Source of the DNA: Chloroflexota bacterium
Lineage (GTDB): Bacteria > Chloroflexota > Dormibacteria > CF-121
Direction: 5' to 3'
Assembly (NCBI GenBank): GCA_005889285.1
Contig: VBFF01000049.1
Location: forward strand, 2,505-18,922
Length of the DNA stretch: 16,418 nt
This document shows positions 6,618-14,486 of this stretch, piece by piece (position 1 is the stretch's first letter; the number at the start of each line of letters is the position of its first letter). The notes beneath the pieces were generated by a model, which saw nothing but the letters and a program-made list of their open reading frames with translations, did no database searches and was not told where the DNA came from. The translations under genes were made by a program, and so were the position numbers.

Positions 6618-6630
6618 CGACCTGAGGTCG
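6618..6630. repeat. 13-bp odd palindrome between secY and adk
   Basis: The plus strand reads CGACCTGAGGTCG, a perfect 6-bp inverted repeat around one central base, touching the secY stop codon. It could be a small operator-like site or chance. As RNA the one-base loop must open, leaving at most a 5-bp stem, so it is not a terminator. I see no second copy. Confidence 0.35.
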
Positions 6631-7932
6631 CTACTTGATGAACCCCTTGTATTGACGCATGATCAATTGCGTCTCGATCTGCTTCATGGTGTCGAGCGCA
6701 ACACCGACCACGATCAGGATCGCCGTACCGCCAAGGTACATGTTCTGCGTCGGTATTCGGGTCAGGGCGGTGGCGAGCAGGGGGATCAGCACCGTGACCC
6801 CACCCAGGAAGAGTGCGCCGGCAAAGGTGATGCGCGTCATGGTGCGGTCCAGGTACTGGGCCGTGGCCACGCCCGGCCGGATGCCGGGGATGAAGGCGGC
6901 GTGCTTCTTCAGGTAGTCCGCGGTGTCGACCGGGTCGAAGGTGACCGCGGTATAGAAGTAGGTGAAGCCGAAGATGAGGACGAAGTAGACGAAGTTATAG
7001 AGGCTGTCGGTGGGTATGTTAGGGCCGGTCGGAATCCAGTAGGTGCGCAGCAGTCGCGAGATGGTGCCCCACGGGTCCGGAGCCGTCGCCAGGAAATTCC
7101 CAATGATCACGGGGAAGAACATGATCGAGATCGCGAAGATGATCGGAATGACGCCTGCCTGGTTGACCCGCAGCGGCAGGTGCGAGCTGCGGCCCTGATA
7201 AATCTTGCGGCCCACCACCCGCTGCGCCGACTGGATAGGAATCTTCCGCTGGGCCTGCTGCACCTCGATGATGAACGCGGTGACGACGATCGCGAGCGCC
7301 GCGAAGAGCAGCATCGGCGCCAGGTTCGACTGGCCGCCGCCGGTCAGCAGATTGTAGATCGTGTTCGGGATCCGTCCCACGATGCCGGCGAAGATCACGA
7401 GCGAGATGCCGTTGCCGATCCCGTATTCGGTGATGAGCTCGCCGAACCACATCAGCATCACGGTGCCGGCCGTGAGCGTGATCATGATTTCGACGATGCC
7501 CAGCCAGCTCAGGTTGGAGAGGACGCCCTGCCGGCTGAAGACCAGCGTCAGGCCCCAGGCCTGGAGCAGCCCGAGGCCGACGGTCAGCCAGCGGGTCCAG
7601 CGGGTGATCTTCCGCCGGCCGAACTCACCTTCTTTGCTGAGCTCTTTCATCCGGGTGGAGACGACCGTCATCAGCTGCATGATGATCGAGGCATTGATGT
7701 AGGGGTTGACGCCCATGGCGATGATGGAGAAGGTCGACAGCCCGCCTCCCGAGAACAGGTCAAGCAGACCGAGGAAGGCATTGGTGTTAAAGAGCTTGTC
7801 GAGTGCGGCCTTGTCGGCGCCGGGCACGGCGATGTGCGCCAGGATCCGGAATACCAGGAAGAGCCCCAGTGTGAAGAGGATCTTGCGGCGCAGCTCGGGA
7901 ATGCGGAGCGCGTTACCGATCGCTTCTAACAT
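6631..7932 (-). CDS. secY: Preprotein translocase subunit SecY
   Basis: SecY is the pore of the Sec translocon in the cytoplasmic membrane. The 433 residues contain about ten hydrophobic segments. The first signature region is FSIIAMGVNPYINASIIMQL (68-87), preceded by the plug region near GGGLST. The second is LTAGTVMLMWFGELITEYGI (153-172) with GNGIS. Ribosome-facing loops with basic residues lie at QRKIPIQSAQRVVGRKIYQG (228-247) and KHAAFIPGIRPG (343-354). It is full length and nothing essential appears missing. The ATG is 3 bp after rplO with a weak AAGAAGAG upstream. Confidence 0.98.
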   Translation of the reverse strand: MLEAIGNALRIPELRRKILFTLGLFLVFRILAHIAVPGADKAALDKLFNTNAFLGLLDLFSGGGLSTFSIIAMGVNPYINASIIMQLMTVVSTRMKELSKEGEFGRRKITRWTRWLTVGLGLLQAWGLTLVFSRQGVLSNLSWLGIVEIMITLTAGTVMLMWFGELITEYGIGNGISLVIFAGIVGRIPNTIYNLLTGGGQSNLAPMLLFAALAIVVTAFIIEVQQAQRKIPIQSAQRVVGRKIYQGRSSHLPLRVNQAGVIPIIFAISIMFFPVIIGNFLATAPDPWGTISRLLRTYWIPTGPNIPTDSLYNFVYFVLIFGFTYFYTAVTFDPVDTADYLKKHAAFIPGIRPGVATAQYLDRTMTRITFAGALFLGGVTVLIPLLATALTRIPTQNMYLGGTAILIVVGVALDTMKQIETQLIMRQYKGFIK

Positions 7933-7935
7933 GGC

Positions 7936-8682
7936 CTAGCTCTTCTTCTTACCCTTATCGGGTTTTACGGAATCCTCCGTACCTGACGCGCTTTCCGCCT
8001 GGCCCCTGGCGCCCTTGCCACCTTTCTCGGCCTTCTCGCCTCTCTCGGCCTTCTCGCCTTTCTCGGTCTTCGCGCCTTTTTCGGCCTTCGCGCCCTTCTC
8101 GGCCTTCGCCTTCTTCGAGCCCTTGGCCGGCGTGGCGTCGCCTTCGGCAGCCGATGGCTCCGTTTCGACGGTCACCGGCGCGACCGGCTTCGGCTGGTTC
8201 TTCGCGCGCTTGGTTTTTGGCCGGATCGGCGCGGGGACCTCGATCACGGCGGCGGTCCCGCCGGCGGCCTCGATCTTGCGGCGCGCTTGCGCCGAGAACT
8301 GGTGCGCATGGATCACGAGCTTTCGCTTCAAGTCTCCCGTCCCCAGCACCTTGATGCCGGCACCCACGTCCTTGATGATGCCGGCCTCCAGCAGGGACTC
8401 CGGCTGGATCTCGGCACCGTTCTCGAAGCGATTCAGACGGGTCAGGTTGAGCACGGCGAAGCGCTTCTTCCAGCGATTGTGAAAGCCGCGTAGTTTGGGC
8501 GTGCGCATGGTCAGTCGCGTCTGGCCGCCCTCGAACGTCTTCGGCATATTCACCGATGTCCGGGCTTTCTGCCCCTTCTGGCCCCGCGTCGCCGTCTTGC
8601 CGTGGCCCGATCCCGGCCCGCGACCGACACGCTTGCGGGGGTGGTGCGAGCCCGGCGGTGGCTTCAGCTCGTGGAGCTTCAT
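7936..8682 (-). CDS. rplO: 50S ribosomal protein L15 with ~100-aa repetitive tail
   Basis: L15 is a late-assembly protein of the large subunit. Residues 1-148 are the normal protein: [20 protein letters not shown] (1-20), the glycine-rich GHGKTATRGQKGQKAR (26-41), LRGFHNRWKKRFAVLNLTRL (64-83) and a C-terminal AHQFSAQARRKIEAAGG. The family usually ends near here at about 145-150 residues; this one continues to 248. The tail (149-248) is Lys/Ala/Glu/Gly-rich and includes five tandem six-residue units at 194-223 ((A/T)E(K/R)G(A/E/G)K), then ends in KPDKGKKKS. It resembles histone H1-like disordered tails in composition. The ATG overlaps the rpmD stop (ATGA), and GAGGAG lies 5 nt upstream. Confidence 0.97.
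   Translation of the reverse strand: MKLHELKPPPGSHHPRKRVGRGPGSGHGKTATRGQKGQKARTSVNMPKTFEGGQTRLTMRTPKLRGFHNRWKKRFAVLNLTRLNRFENGAEIQPESLLEAGIIKDVGAGIKVLGTGDLKRKLVIHAHQFSAQARRKIEAAGGTAAVIEVPAPIRPKTKRAKNQPKPVAPVTVETEPSAAEGDATPAKGSKKAKAEKGAKAEKGAKTEKGEKAERGEKAEKGGKGARGQAESASGTEDSVKPDKGKKKS
8014..8103 (-). repeat. Five tandem 18-bp units inside rplO
   Basis: Five in-frame 18-bp units encode AEKGAK, AEKGAK, TEKGEK, AERGEK and AEKGGK (residues 194-223 of L15). The copies differ by a few bases each. This is a coding minisatellite in the disordered tail, a likely site of copy-number variation between strains. Confidence 0.9.
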
Positions 8683-8861
8683 GCCGTCTCCTCGACCTTG
8701 ACCAGGTGACGGACCTTGTGCACCATGCCGCGGAGCTGCGGGCTGTCCTCGTGCTCGACCGTCTGGTTCAGGCGCCGGAAGCCGAGCGCCTGCACGGTCC
8801 GCTCCTGGTCGGGCTTCTGCCCGATCACACTGCGGACGTAGGTGATCTTCAAACGCGCCAT
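8679..8861 (-). CDS. rpmD: 50S ribosomal protein L30
   Basis: L30 is a small large-subunit protein. Its 60 residues begin [20 protein letters not shown] (1-20), then [20 protein letters not shown] (21-40), then [18 protein letters not shown], matching the short bacterial form throughout. The ATG is 1 bp after the rpsE stop, with GAGGAG 13 nt upstream inside rpsE. Its TGA overlaps the rplO ATG. Confidence 0.97.
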   Translation of the reverse strand: MARLKITYVRSVIGQKPDQERTVQALGFRRLNQTVEHEDSPQLRGMVHKVRHLVKVEETA

Positions 8862-8862
8862 G

Positions 8863-9444
8863 TCAGCCGACCGGCTCCTCGACTGGGACTTCCGCGACGG
8901 CTGGTGCGGCCACCGGCTCCGGCTTCTTGCCGCGCCGGCTGAGACGCTCCATCTCGTCGGCGGGTTTGCCGCGCGCCTGGGCGATGCTATCCGCCGTTTG
9001 CAGCGCCTGCAAGGCGGCGATCGTGGCGCGGACGGTATTGACGGGATTGTTGGTTCCCAGTGATTTCGTGATCATGTCCTTGACCCCGGAGAGCTCGACC
9101 ACGGCGCGCATCGCGCCGCCCGAGCGGATCCCGGTGCCCGGCGCGGCCGGCTTGAGCAGCACCTTGGCGGCTCCTTTCTTCAGGCGGATCTCGTGGGGGA
9201 TGGTGGTGCCCACCATCGGCACCGTGATGAGGTGCTTCTTCGCCGACTCCACCGCCTTGCGGATGGCCTCGGGCACCTCGCCCGCCTTCCCCAGCCCGGC
9301 CCCGACGCGGCCGTTCTGGTCGCCGACCACCACCAGGGCGCTGAAGGAGAAGCGGCGGCCGCCCTTGACGACCTTCGCCACCCGGTTCAGGTGGACGACT
9401 TTCTCCGTGAATTCCGACTGGCCTCTTCCGTACTGGTAACTCAT
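8863..9444 (-). CDS. rpsE: 30S ribosomal protein S5
   Basis: S5 helps form the mRNA entry channel and affects decoding accuracy. The N-terminal double-stranded-RNA-binding domain shows [20 protein letters not shown] (14-33), then [20 protein letters not shown] (36-55). The C-terminal domain has [20 protein letters not shown] (102-121) and [20 protein letters not shown] (128-147). After about residue 165 comes a 28-residue extension, first basic (RLSRRGKK) then acidic and proline-rich ([12 protein letters not shown]). It is 193 residues against about 165 usually. AAGGAG lies directly upstream of the ATG, 9 bp after rplR. Confidence 0.97.
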   Translation of the reverse strand: MSYQYGRGQSEFTEKVVHLNRVAKVVKGGRRFSFSALVVVGDQNGRVGAGLGKAGEVPEAIRKAVESAKKHLITVPMVGTTIPHEIRLKKGAAKVLLKPAAPGTGIRSGGAMRAVVELSGVKDMITKSLGTNNPVNTVRATIAALQALQTADSIAQARGKPADEMERLSRRGKKPEPVAAPAVAEVPVEEPVG

Positions 9445-9453
9445 GGACTCCTT

Positions 9454-9822
9454 CTAGAACTTCAATCCGGCGCTGCGCGCGGCTTCGGCCAGCGCTTTGA
9501 TCCGACCGTGATACGGGAATCCGCCGCGATCGAAAACGACGGTCTCGATGCCCGCCTGGCGGGCGCGCTCGGCGATAGACTTGCCCACTGCGGCCGCGCC
9601 TTCCGCACTCGATGGCGACTTCAGGCTCTTGCGAAGGGCGCCGTCGGTCGTGGAGGCGGCGGCCAGGGTCCGTCCGGAGACGTCATCGATCACCTGGGCG
9701 TAGACGTGGTGGAGGCTGCGGAAGACGGCGAGCCGCGGCCGGGTGGGACCGCCCTCGAGGTGAGTGCGCAGCCGAACATGGCGGCGGATCCGCGTGTTAC
9801 GCCGATCGGCTTGCCTGTTCAT
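9454..9822 (-). CDS. rplR: 50S ribosomal protein L18
   Basis: L18 binds 5S rRNA with L5 in the central protuberance. The 122 residues include [19 protein letters not shown] (7-25), [20 protein letters not shown] (28-47) and the C-terminal [20 protein letters not shown] with ARSAGLKF, all canonical. Its ATG overlaps the rplF TAA by one base (TAATG), so it probably depends on translation of rplF; no independent Shine-Dalgarno is evident. Confidence 0.97.
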   Translation of the reverse strand: MNRQADRRNTRIRRHVRLRTHLEGGPTRPRLAVFRSLHHVYAQVIDDVSGRTLAAASTTDGALRKSLKSPSSAEGAAAVGKSIAERARQAGIETVVFDRGGFPYHGRIKALAEAARSAGLKF

Positions 9823-10379
9823 TACTTGGCCGCTCCGGCGCCGGTCTTGCCCGTCTTGCCTGCCTTACGGCGGATTCGTTCGCCCCGGTAGAGGATGCCC
9901 TTGCCTTTGTAAGGTTCGGGGGGACGGATCTTCCGCACTTCCGCGGCGACCTGGCCGACGTCTTCTTTGCTCGCGCCCTTGATGTTGATGCGCGTCGGCT
10001 CGGGGACGTCGATCGTGATGCCCATGGGCACCGGGTAGCGAACCGGGTGCGAGAACCCCACGTTGAGCACCAGGGCCTCGCCCTGGCGACTAGCGCGATA
10101 CCCCACCCCGACTAGCTCGAGCTGCTTCTCATAACCCTTGCTCACGCCCTCGATCATGTTCCAGACGAGCGTCCGGGTCAGCCCGTGCAAGGACCGGTGC
10201 AGCTTCGATTCGCTCGGCCGCTCGACGACCACCGTGCCGTCGCTTACCGTCACCTTCATCTGTGGATTCAGCTCGCGGCTGAGCTCCGCCTTTCCGCTCT
10301 TGACCACCACCGTGTGATCGGTGAGCGTCACCGTCACGCCGCTGGGAATCTTGACCGGAAGCTTGCCAATCCTACTCAT
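9822..10379 (-). CDS. rplF: 50S ribosomal protein L6
   Basis: L6 has two related domains and lies near the GTPase-associated centre. It begins [19 protein letters not shown] (1-19), has the inter-domain [20 protein letters not shown] and the C-terminal signature [21 protein letters not shown] short basic tail, [14 protein letters not shown], brings it to 185 residues, slightly above the usual 178-180. It starts 3 bp after rpsH, with only a weak upstream purine run. Confidence 0.98.
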   Translation of the reverse strand: MSRIGKLPVKIPSGVTVTLTDHTVVVKSGKAELSRELNPQMKVTVSDGTVVVERPSESKLHRSLHGLTRTLVWNMIEGVSKGYEKQLELVGVGYRASRQGEALVLNVGFSHPVRYPVPMGITIDVPEPTRINIKGASKEDVGQVAAEVRKIRPPEPYKGKGILYRGERIRRKAGKTGKTGAGAAK

Positions 10380-10382
10380 GGG

Positions 10383-10778
10383 TCACCAAACGTAGCACAC
10401 GACCTCGCCGCCGAGGCCGGCCTTGGTTGCCTTCTGTCCCGACATGACGCCGTGCGACGTCGAGAGGATAACGATGCCGAGCCCTCCGAGCACGCGCGGA
10501 ATCTCGGTCTTACGGGCGTAGACGCGCAGGCCCGGCTTGCTGATCCGTCGCAGGCCGGCGAGTGACTTGCCGCGCGGCGACTTCGGCTTGAAGGTGATGT
10601 CGAGCTTCTGCCCCTGTTCCGCCGCAGCGACGTCGTAGGAGGCGATGTAGCCCTCTTCCTTGAGAACGCGCGCGATCTCCACGCCGACCCGCGATGCCGG
10701 CAGGGCGACGCGCGAGTGCCCGGCGGTATTCGCGTTACGGATCCTGGTCAGCATGTCCGCGATGCTATCGGTACTCAT
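10383..10778 (-). CDS. rpsH: 30S ribosomal protein S8
   Basis: S8 binds 16S rRNA helix 21 and in E. coli represses the spc operon. The 131 residues show STDSIADMLTRIRNANTAGH (2-21), KSLAGLRRISKPGLRVYARK (the central stretch) and the end ILSTSHGVMSGQKATKAGLG followed by GEVVCYVW. A very strong GGAGGGAGG lies upstream in the 19-bp gap after rpsN, so it should initiate well on its own. Confidence 0.98.
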   Translation of the reverse strand: MSTDSIADMLTRIRNANTAGHSRVALPASRVGVEIARVLKEEGYIASYDVAAAEQGQKLDITFKPKSPRGKSLAGLRRISKPGLRVYARKTEIPRVLGGLGIVILSTSHGVMSGQKATKAGLGGEVVCYVW

Positions 10779-10797
10779 CAGTTCTGTGCCTCCCTCC

Positions 10798-10983
10798 TCA
10801 CCACGACGACTTCTTCACGCCCGGGACCTGTCCCTGCGACGAGAGCATGCGAAAACAGATGCGGCAGATGCCGAACTTCCGCATGTACGAGCGCGGCCGT
10901 CCGCAGAGGTTGCAGCGGTTGTGCTGCGAGACGGCGTGCTTGTGTTTACGGAGTCCGCGATTCACAGTCGACTTCTTAGCCAC
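10798..10983 (-). CDS. rpsN: 30S ribosomal protein S14, zinc type (type Z)
   Basis: S14 completes the 30S head. This is the short 61-residue zinc form: C24, C27, C40 and C43 in [20 protein letters not shown], then [18 protein letters not shown]. Zinc-free long S14 proteins of about 100 residues are not seen here. The start codon is GTG (10981-10983); GAGG, formed partly by the rplE stop codon, lies about 10 nt upstream. No ATG is available. Confidence 0.97.
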   Translation of the reverse strand: MAKKSTVNRGLRKHKHAVSQHNRCNLCGRPRSYMRKFGICRICFRMLSSQGQVPGVKKSSW

Positions 10984-10995
10984 TCAGTCTCAACC

Positions 10996-11565
10996 TCACT
11001 TCCTGAAGGGGAACCCGAGCTCCGCCAGCAGCGCGCGCGCCTCATCGTCGGTACGCGCGGTGGTGACGAAGGTGACCTCGAGACCCCGCAATTTGTCGAT
11101 CTTGTCGTACTCGATCTCCGGGAATACCAGCTGCTCGCGCAGCCCGAGCGTGTAGTTACCGTGCCCGTCGAAGCCGGTTGGCGAGATGCCGCGAAAATCA
11201 CGAATCCGGGGCAGCCCGACGGAGAGCAGCTTGTCGACGAACTGGTACATGCGCGCGCCGCGAAGCGTGACCTTGATGCCGATCGGCAGGCCGGCCCGCA
11301 ACTTGAAGTTCGCGATCGCCTTGCGCGATTTCAGCACGACCGGCTGTTGGCCGGTGATCTTCTTCAAGTCGGCGGTCGCGGCGTCCTGCGCCTTGGGATT
11401 GGAGATCGCCTCCCCGATCCCGATGTTGACGACGACCTTGGTCAACCGCGGAACCTGCATGGCGTTGCTGTAGGCGAACCGTTGGATCAGCGCCGGGACG
11501 ATCTTGTCCTGGTAGCGCTGCTTCAGCCGGAGCGCAGTTCCCGTCGGGCTGGCGGCGACGCTCAT
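10996..11565 (-). CDS. rplE: 50S ribosomal protein L5
   Basis: L5 binds 5S rRNA and contacts P-site tRNA. The 189 residues include [40 protein letters not shown], the [20 protein letters not shown] stretch and [20 protein letters not shown]. It ends with [20 protein letters not shown]. It has about ten extra N-terminal residues ([10 protein letters not shown]). The ATG overlaps the rplX stop (ATGA), and GAGGA lies 7 nt upstream, which supports this start. Confidence 0.98.
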   Translation of the reverse strand: MSVAASPTGTALRLKQRYQDKIVPALIQRFAYSNAMQVPRLTKVVVNIGIGEAISNPKAQDAATADLKKITGQQPVVLKSRKAIANFKLRAGLPIGIKVTLRGARMYQFVDKLLSVGLPRIRDFRGISPTGFDGHGNYTLGLREQLVFPEIEYDKIDKLRGLEVTFVTTARTDDEARALLAELGFPFRK

Positions 11566-11921
11566 ATCTTGTTCCTCACGCGCTCGTAGATCTCACCACA
11601 GTTCACGCACACGATCGCCTTCTGCCCATTGGGCAGCACCGTCTTGCGGATGCGGGTGGGCTTGTCGCACTTGTTGCAGACGAGCATTACGTTGGAGTAG
11701 TCGAGCGGCGCCTCGAAGTCGACGATGCCGCCCTGGCGGACCGTCGTCGAGCCCTTCTGCTGACCGGCACGCGTGTGCCGCTTCAGGACGTTGACACCCT
11801 TGACGACGATCTTGCCCTGCTGCGGCACGGTGCGCACGACGACGCCACGCTTGCCACGATCCTTACCGGACATGACCTGCACAGTGTCGTCGCGATGAAT
11901 GTCGAGATGAAGCCGTGACAT
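11562..11921 (-). CDS. rplX: 50S ribosomal protein L24 (cysteine form)
   Basis: L24 starts large-subunit assembly and lies near the exit tunnel. A KOW motif opens the protein: [20 protein letters not shown] (11-30). [10 protein letters not shown] follows at 42-51, and [14 protein letters not shown] at 69-82. The C-terminal part carries two CxxC pairs, C82/C85 and C105/C108, a possible zinc ribbon, found in many but not all bacterial L24 proteins. At 119 residues it is slightly long. A GGAGG lies 11 nt before the ATG, overlapping the end of rplN. Confidence 0.97.
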   Translation of the reverse strand: MSRLHLDIHRDDTVQVMSGKDRGKRGVVVRTVPQQGKIVVKGVNVLKRHTRAGQQKGSTTVRQGGIVDFEAPLDYSNVMLVCNKCDKPTRIRKTVLPNGQKAIVCVNCGEIYERVRNKI

Positions 11922-11924
11922 TGC

Positions 11925-12293
11925 CTAGAGGACCTCCGGAGCCAGCGAAACGATTTTCATGAAGTTCTTGTCGCGAAGCTCGCGCGCGACCGGGCCGAAG
12001 ATGCGGGTGCCGCGCGGGTTGTTCTGCGGACCGAGAATGACGGCCGCGTTCTCATCGAAGCGGATGGTGGAGCCGTCCTGCCGGCGGAACTCGCGCGAGG
12101 TCCGCACGACGACCGCCTTGACAACCTCGCTCTTCTTCACCTGGCCGCCGGGCGTTGCCACCGTCACGGCGGCCGTGATGACGTCGCCGATGGAGGCGTA
12201 CTTGCGGTAATGGCCACCCATCACCCGGATCAACAGGATCTCACGCGCACCCGTGTTGTCCGCCACCTTCAACCGCGACTCTTGCTGGACCAT
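11925..12293 (-). CDS. rplN: 50S ribosomal protein L14
   Basis: L14 forms an intersubunit bridge and is one of the most conserved ribosomal proteins. I chose the ATG at 12291-12293, giving the standard 122 residues starting [20 protein letters not shown]. The family signature [20 protein letters not shown] and the end [20 protein letters not shown] with EVL follow. The open frame continues 35 codons upstream into rpsQ, but that Arg-rich stretch is only a shadow of rpsQ. An 8-bp gap precedes it, with a weak AAGG element upstream. Confidence 0.98.
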   Translation of the reverse strand: MVQQESRLKVADNTGAREILLIRVMGGHYRKYASIGDVITAAVTVATPGGQVKKSEVVKAVVVRTSREFRRQDGSTIRFDENAAVILGPQNNPRGTRIFGPVARELRDKNFMKIVSLAPEVL

Positions 12294-12301
12294 GGCGACG
12301 G

Positions 12302-12577
12302 CTATTTCGCCTTCTCCACGATGGCGACGACGCGCCAGCGCTTGTCGTGCGACAGCGGCCGGGTTTCCATGATGCGCACCCGGTCGCCGACCTTGCACTG
12401 GTTCTGCTCGTCATGCGCCTTGAATTTGGTCGCCTGCTGGATGTGCTTCTTGTACTTCGGATGCTCCTTGAGGGTCTGCACCCGAACGATGACGGTCTTG
12501 TCCATCTTGTCGCTGATGACGGTGCCGGTGCGCGTCTTGCGCATCGCCCGTTCCGCCATCGTTTCTTGATCGGTCAT
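12302..12577 (-). CDS. rpsQ: 30S ribosomal protein S17
   Basis: S17 is an OB-fold protein binding the 5' domain of 16S rRNA. Residues 13-91 match the family: [20 protein letters not shown] (13-32), [20 protein letters not shown] (32-51) and [20 protein letters not shown]. Methionines at 7 and 12 are possible starts. However, the first ATG overlaps the rpmC stop as ATGA and has GAGGAG exactly 5 nt upstream, so I keep the 91-residue form. Confidence 0.97.
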   Translation of the reverse strand: MTDQETMAERAMRKTRTGTVISDKMDKTVIVRVQTLKEHPKYKKHIQQATKFKAHDEQNQCKVGDRVRIMETRPLSHDKRWRVVAIVEKAK

Positions 12578-12840
12578 GCGGTCTCCTCAGCGGCAGCTTT
12601 GCGACGGCGCGGCCTGGGCGACGCCGGTTCCGGCGTCGCCACGGGGGCGCCAGTTCGTTCCTTCAGGAAAATCTCGGTCAGGATTTGCGCCAGGTCGTGA
12701 CGCACGTGCCGGATCTGCCGGTGGTTTTGCAACTGACCGGTCGCCATCTGAAAGCGCAGGTTAAAGAGCTCCTGCCGGGAGTCCTTCAGCTTCTTTTGCA
12801 GATCAGGCATGGAGAGCGCCTGAAGATCCTTCATCTTCAT
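12574..12840 (-). CDS. rpmC: 50S ribosomal protein L29 with short tail
   Basis: L29 is a two-helix protein at the tunnel exit, next to L23, where nascent-chain factors dock. The core [20 protein letters not shown] (3-22), [20 protein letters not shown] (24-43), then [14 protein letters not shown] is typical. About 25 further residues, rich in Pro, Ala and Arg ([16 protein letters not shown]), extend it to 88 residues against about 65 usually. The ATG overlaps the rplP stop (ATGA); a second ATG two codons later is also possible. Confidence 0.96.
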   Translation of the reverse strand: MKMKDLQALSMPDLQKKLKDSRQELFNLRFQMATGQLQNHRQIRHVRHDLAQILTEIFLKERTGAPVATPEPASPRPRRRKAAAEETA

Positions 12841-13508
12841 TTCTTCCCACCGCCCTTGGCCGGCTTCGGCGGCGCCGCGGCCGTCGCTTTCGGAGCCGCG
12901 CCCGGCGCGGCTTTTGGTGCCGCACCTGGGGCGGGTTTCACCGACGGCGCCGCACCCGGGGCCGCCTTGGGACCCCGTGCCGGAGCCGCGGCGGCGGCGC
13001 CGGTCGGAGCAGCCGCTGCGCCCGCGATGCCCTCGACGCCCTCACCCGGCTTGACTTCCGCCGGTCCCTTGATCTTGACGTCGGCAGCCGCCTTGACGCC
13101 CGACTTGATGCCCAGGGTGCGCGTCTTCATGGGCAGCTTGTAGGCGGCCAACTGAAATGCGCGCTTCGCCATTTCCGGCGTGACGCCGCCCATCTCGAAG
13201 AGGACCCGTCCGGGCTTGATGACGACCACCCAACCCTCAGGCGCACCCTTGCCGCTCCCCATGCGGGTTTCGGCCGGCTTCTTCGTCACCGACTTGTCGG
13301 GAAAGACCCGGATGAAGACCTGACCCCCGCGACGCACGAAGCGCGTCATCACGCGGCGGGCCGCCTCGATCTGGCGGTTCGTCATCCAGGCCGCCTCGGA
13401 GGCCTGCAAGCCGAACTCGCCGAATGCCAGGTCGGCACCCTGGGTAGCCACGCCGGTGCGGCGGCCCCGATGAAGCTTGCGATGCTTGACGCGAGCGGGC
13501 AACAACAT
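12837..13508 (-). CDS. rplP: 50S ribosomal protein L16 with ~88-aa Ala/Pro tail
   Basis: L16 organises the A-site tRNA region of the large subunit. Residues 1-135 are the usual protein: [20 protein letters not shown] (1-20), [20 protein letters not shown] (41-60), [20 protein letters not shown] (68-87) and [19 protein letters not shown] (115-133). The family ends at about 138-145. This copy goes on to 223 residues with a tail of mainly Ala, Pro, Gly and Lys, containing three near-copies of KAAPGAAP at 181-188, 191-198 and 199-206, and ending [14 protein letters not shown] lies 7 nt before the ATG, which is 3 bp after the rpsC stop. Confidence 0.97.
   Translation of the reverse strand: MLLPARVKHRKLHRGRRTGVATQGADLAFGEFGLQASEAAWMTNRQIEAARRVMTRFVRRGGQVFIRVFPDKSVTKKPAETRMGSGKGAPEGWVVVIKPGRVLFEMGGVTPEMAKRAFQLAAYKLPMKTRTLGIKSGVKAAADVKIKGPAEVKPGEGVEGIAGAAAAPTGAAAAAPARGPKAAPGAAPSVKPAPGAAPKAAPGAAPKATAAAPPKPAKGGGKK
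12891..12968 (-). repeat. Ala/Pro repeat region inside rplP
   Basis: This stretch encodes L16 residues 181-206, three near-copies of an eight-residue K(A/P)APGAAP unit. The first two are separated by Ser-Val, the last two are adjacent. Base-level copies have diverged, so the repeat is clearer in protein than in DNA. Confidence 0.8.
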
Positions 13509-13511
13509 CTC

Positions 13512-14486
13512 TTATTCCTTCTTCTTCGTCGCGCGGGCACGCGGCGCCTTTGGTGCATCGGATTTCTCGGTCGTGGTGGCGCGGGCGCGCGTAGCGCGTT
13601 TCGGTGCCGGTTTCTCGCCGGCGTCCGTCGTGCTGGCCTTGGTCGCCCGGGTGGCGCGCTTCGGCTTGGCGGCGGCCGCTTCGGCCGTCACGGGGGCCGG
13701 CACTGCGGCGGGCGCCACCTCCGGAGCAGGCGCCGGCGCCGGTACGGCGGCCTGCACCAGCTCGGCCAGGGGGCTGGGCGCCTCGCCGATGGCAACGCCC
13801 ACGGGAACGCCGGCGTCGGCCGGCTCTTCCACGGCGGCCGCCGGCTTGGGCGGCGCCTCGGTCGGGAAGTTGCCGGTATAGACCCAGGCCGATACGCCGA
13901 TGCGGCCGAAGGTGGTCTTGGCTTCCGTCTGGCCGAAGTCGATGTCCGCCTTGAGCGTGTGCAGCGGCACCCGGCCCTCGCGGTTCCACTCGACACGCGC
14001 CATCTCCGAGCCGCCGAGGCGGCCCTTGACGCGGATCTTCACGCCCTGGGCCCCGGCCCGCATCGTCTTCATCAGGGACTGCTTGATCGCCCGGCGGAAG
14101 GCGATCCGCTTCTCCAGCTGGGCGGCAACGTTCTCCGCCACCAGCTGGGCGGCGAGCTCCGGCTTCTTGATTTCCTGGATCGTGACCCGGACGCGCTTGC
14201 CGGTGATCTTCTCCAGCTCATCGCGCAGCTGGTCGACGCTGGTCCCGCCCTTGCCGATGACGATGCCTGGCTTGGCGGTGTGCAGCGTGATGGTCAGCGC
14301 GGACGAGGAGCGCTCGGTTTCGATCCGGGCCAGGCCGGCGTTCTTGAGGCGGATCATGAGCATCCGCCGCAAGCGGACGTCCTCGAGTAGAAGCGGCTTG
14401 TACTCCTTGTCCGGAGCGAACCACTTCGCTTCCCAATTGCGGTAGACGCCCAGCCGGAACCCATTCGGGTGAACCTTGTGCCCCAT
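13512..14486 (-). CDS. rpsC: 30S ribosomal protein S3 with ~115-aa tail
   Basis: S3 lines the mRNA entry channel with S4 and S5 and contributes to helicase activity. The core (1-209) starts [20 protein letters not shown] (1-20), has the KH-domain GxxG in PGIVIGKGG (73-81) and the C-terminal signature [20 protein letters not shown] (180-199), AWVYTG. The tail (210-324) is Ala/Pro/Val-rich, then becomes basic with KRATRA repeated at 277-282 and 297-302 and ends ARATKKKE. Usual bacterial S3 is 210-240 residues. Actinobacterial S3 proteins also have tails, but this one is longer. The ATG directly follows the rplV TAG, with AAGGAG about 15 nt upstream. Confidence 0.97.
   Translation of the reverse strand: MGHKVHPNGFRLGVYRNWEAKWFAPDKEYKPLLLEDVRLRRMLMIRLKNAGLARIETERSSSALTITLHTAKPGIVIGKGGTSVDQLRDELEKITGKRVRVTIQEIKKPELAAQLVAENVAAQLEKRIAFRRAIKQSLMKTMRAGAQGVKIRVKGRLGGSEMARVEWNREGRVPLHTLKADIDFGQTEAKTTFGRIGVSAWVYTGNFPTEAPPKPAAAVEEPADAGVPVGVAIGEAPSPLAELVQAAVPAPAPAPEVAPAAVPAPVTAEAAAAKPKRATRATKASTTDAGEKPAPKRATRARATTTEKSDAPKAPRARATKKKE

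Noticed and set aside
6544..7929. 461-codon plus-strand open frame opposite secY
   Set aside because: It is the codon-complement shadow of a GC-rich gene; its translation is Asp/Arg/Glu/His-rich without any domain, and secY is unmistakable on the other strand.
12294..12398. 35-codon N-terminal extension of rplN inside rpsQ
   Set aside because: L14 normally starts [12 protein letters not shown], and that ATG is present at 12291-12293.
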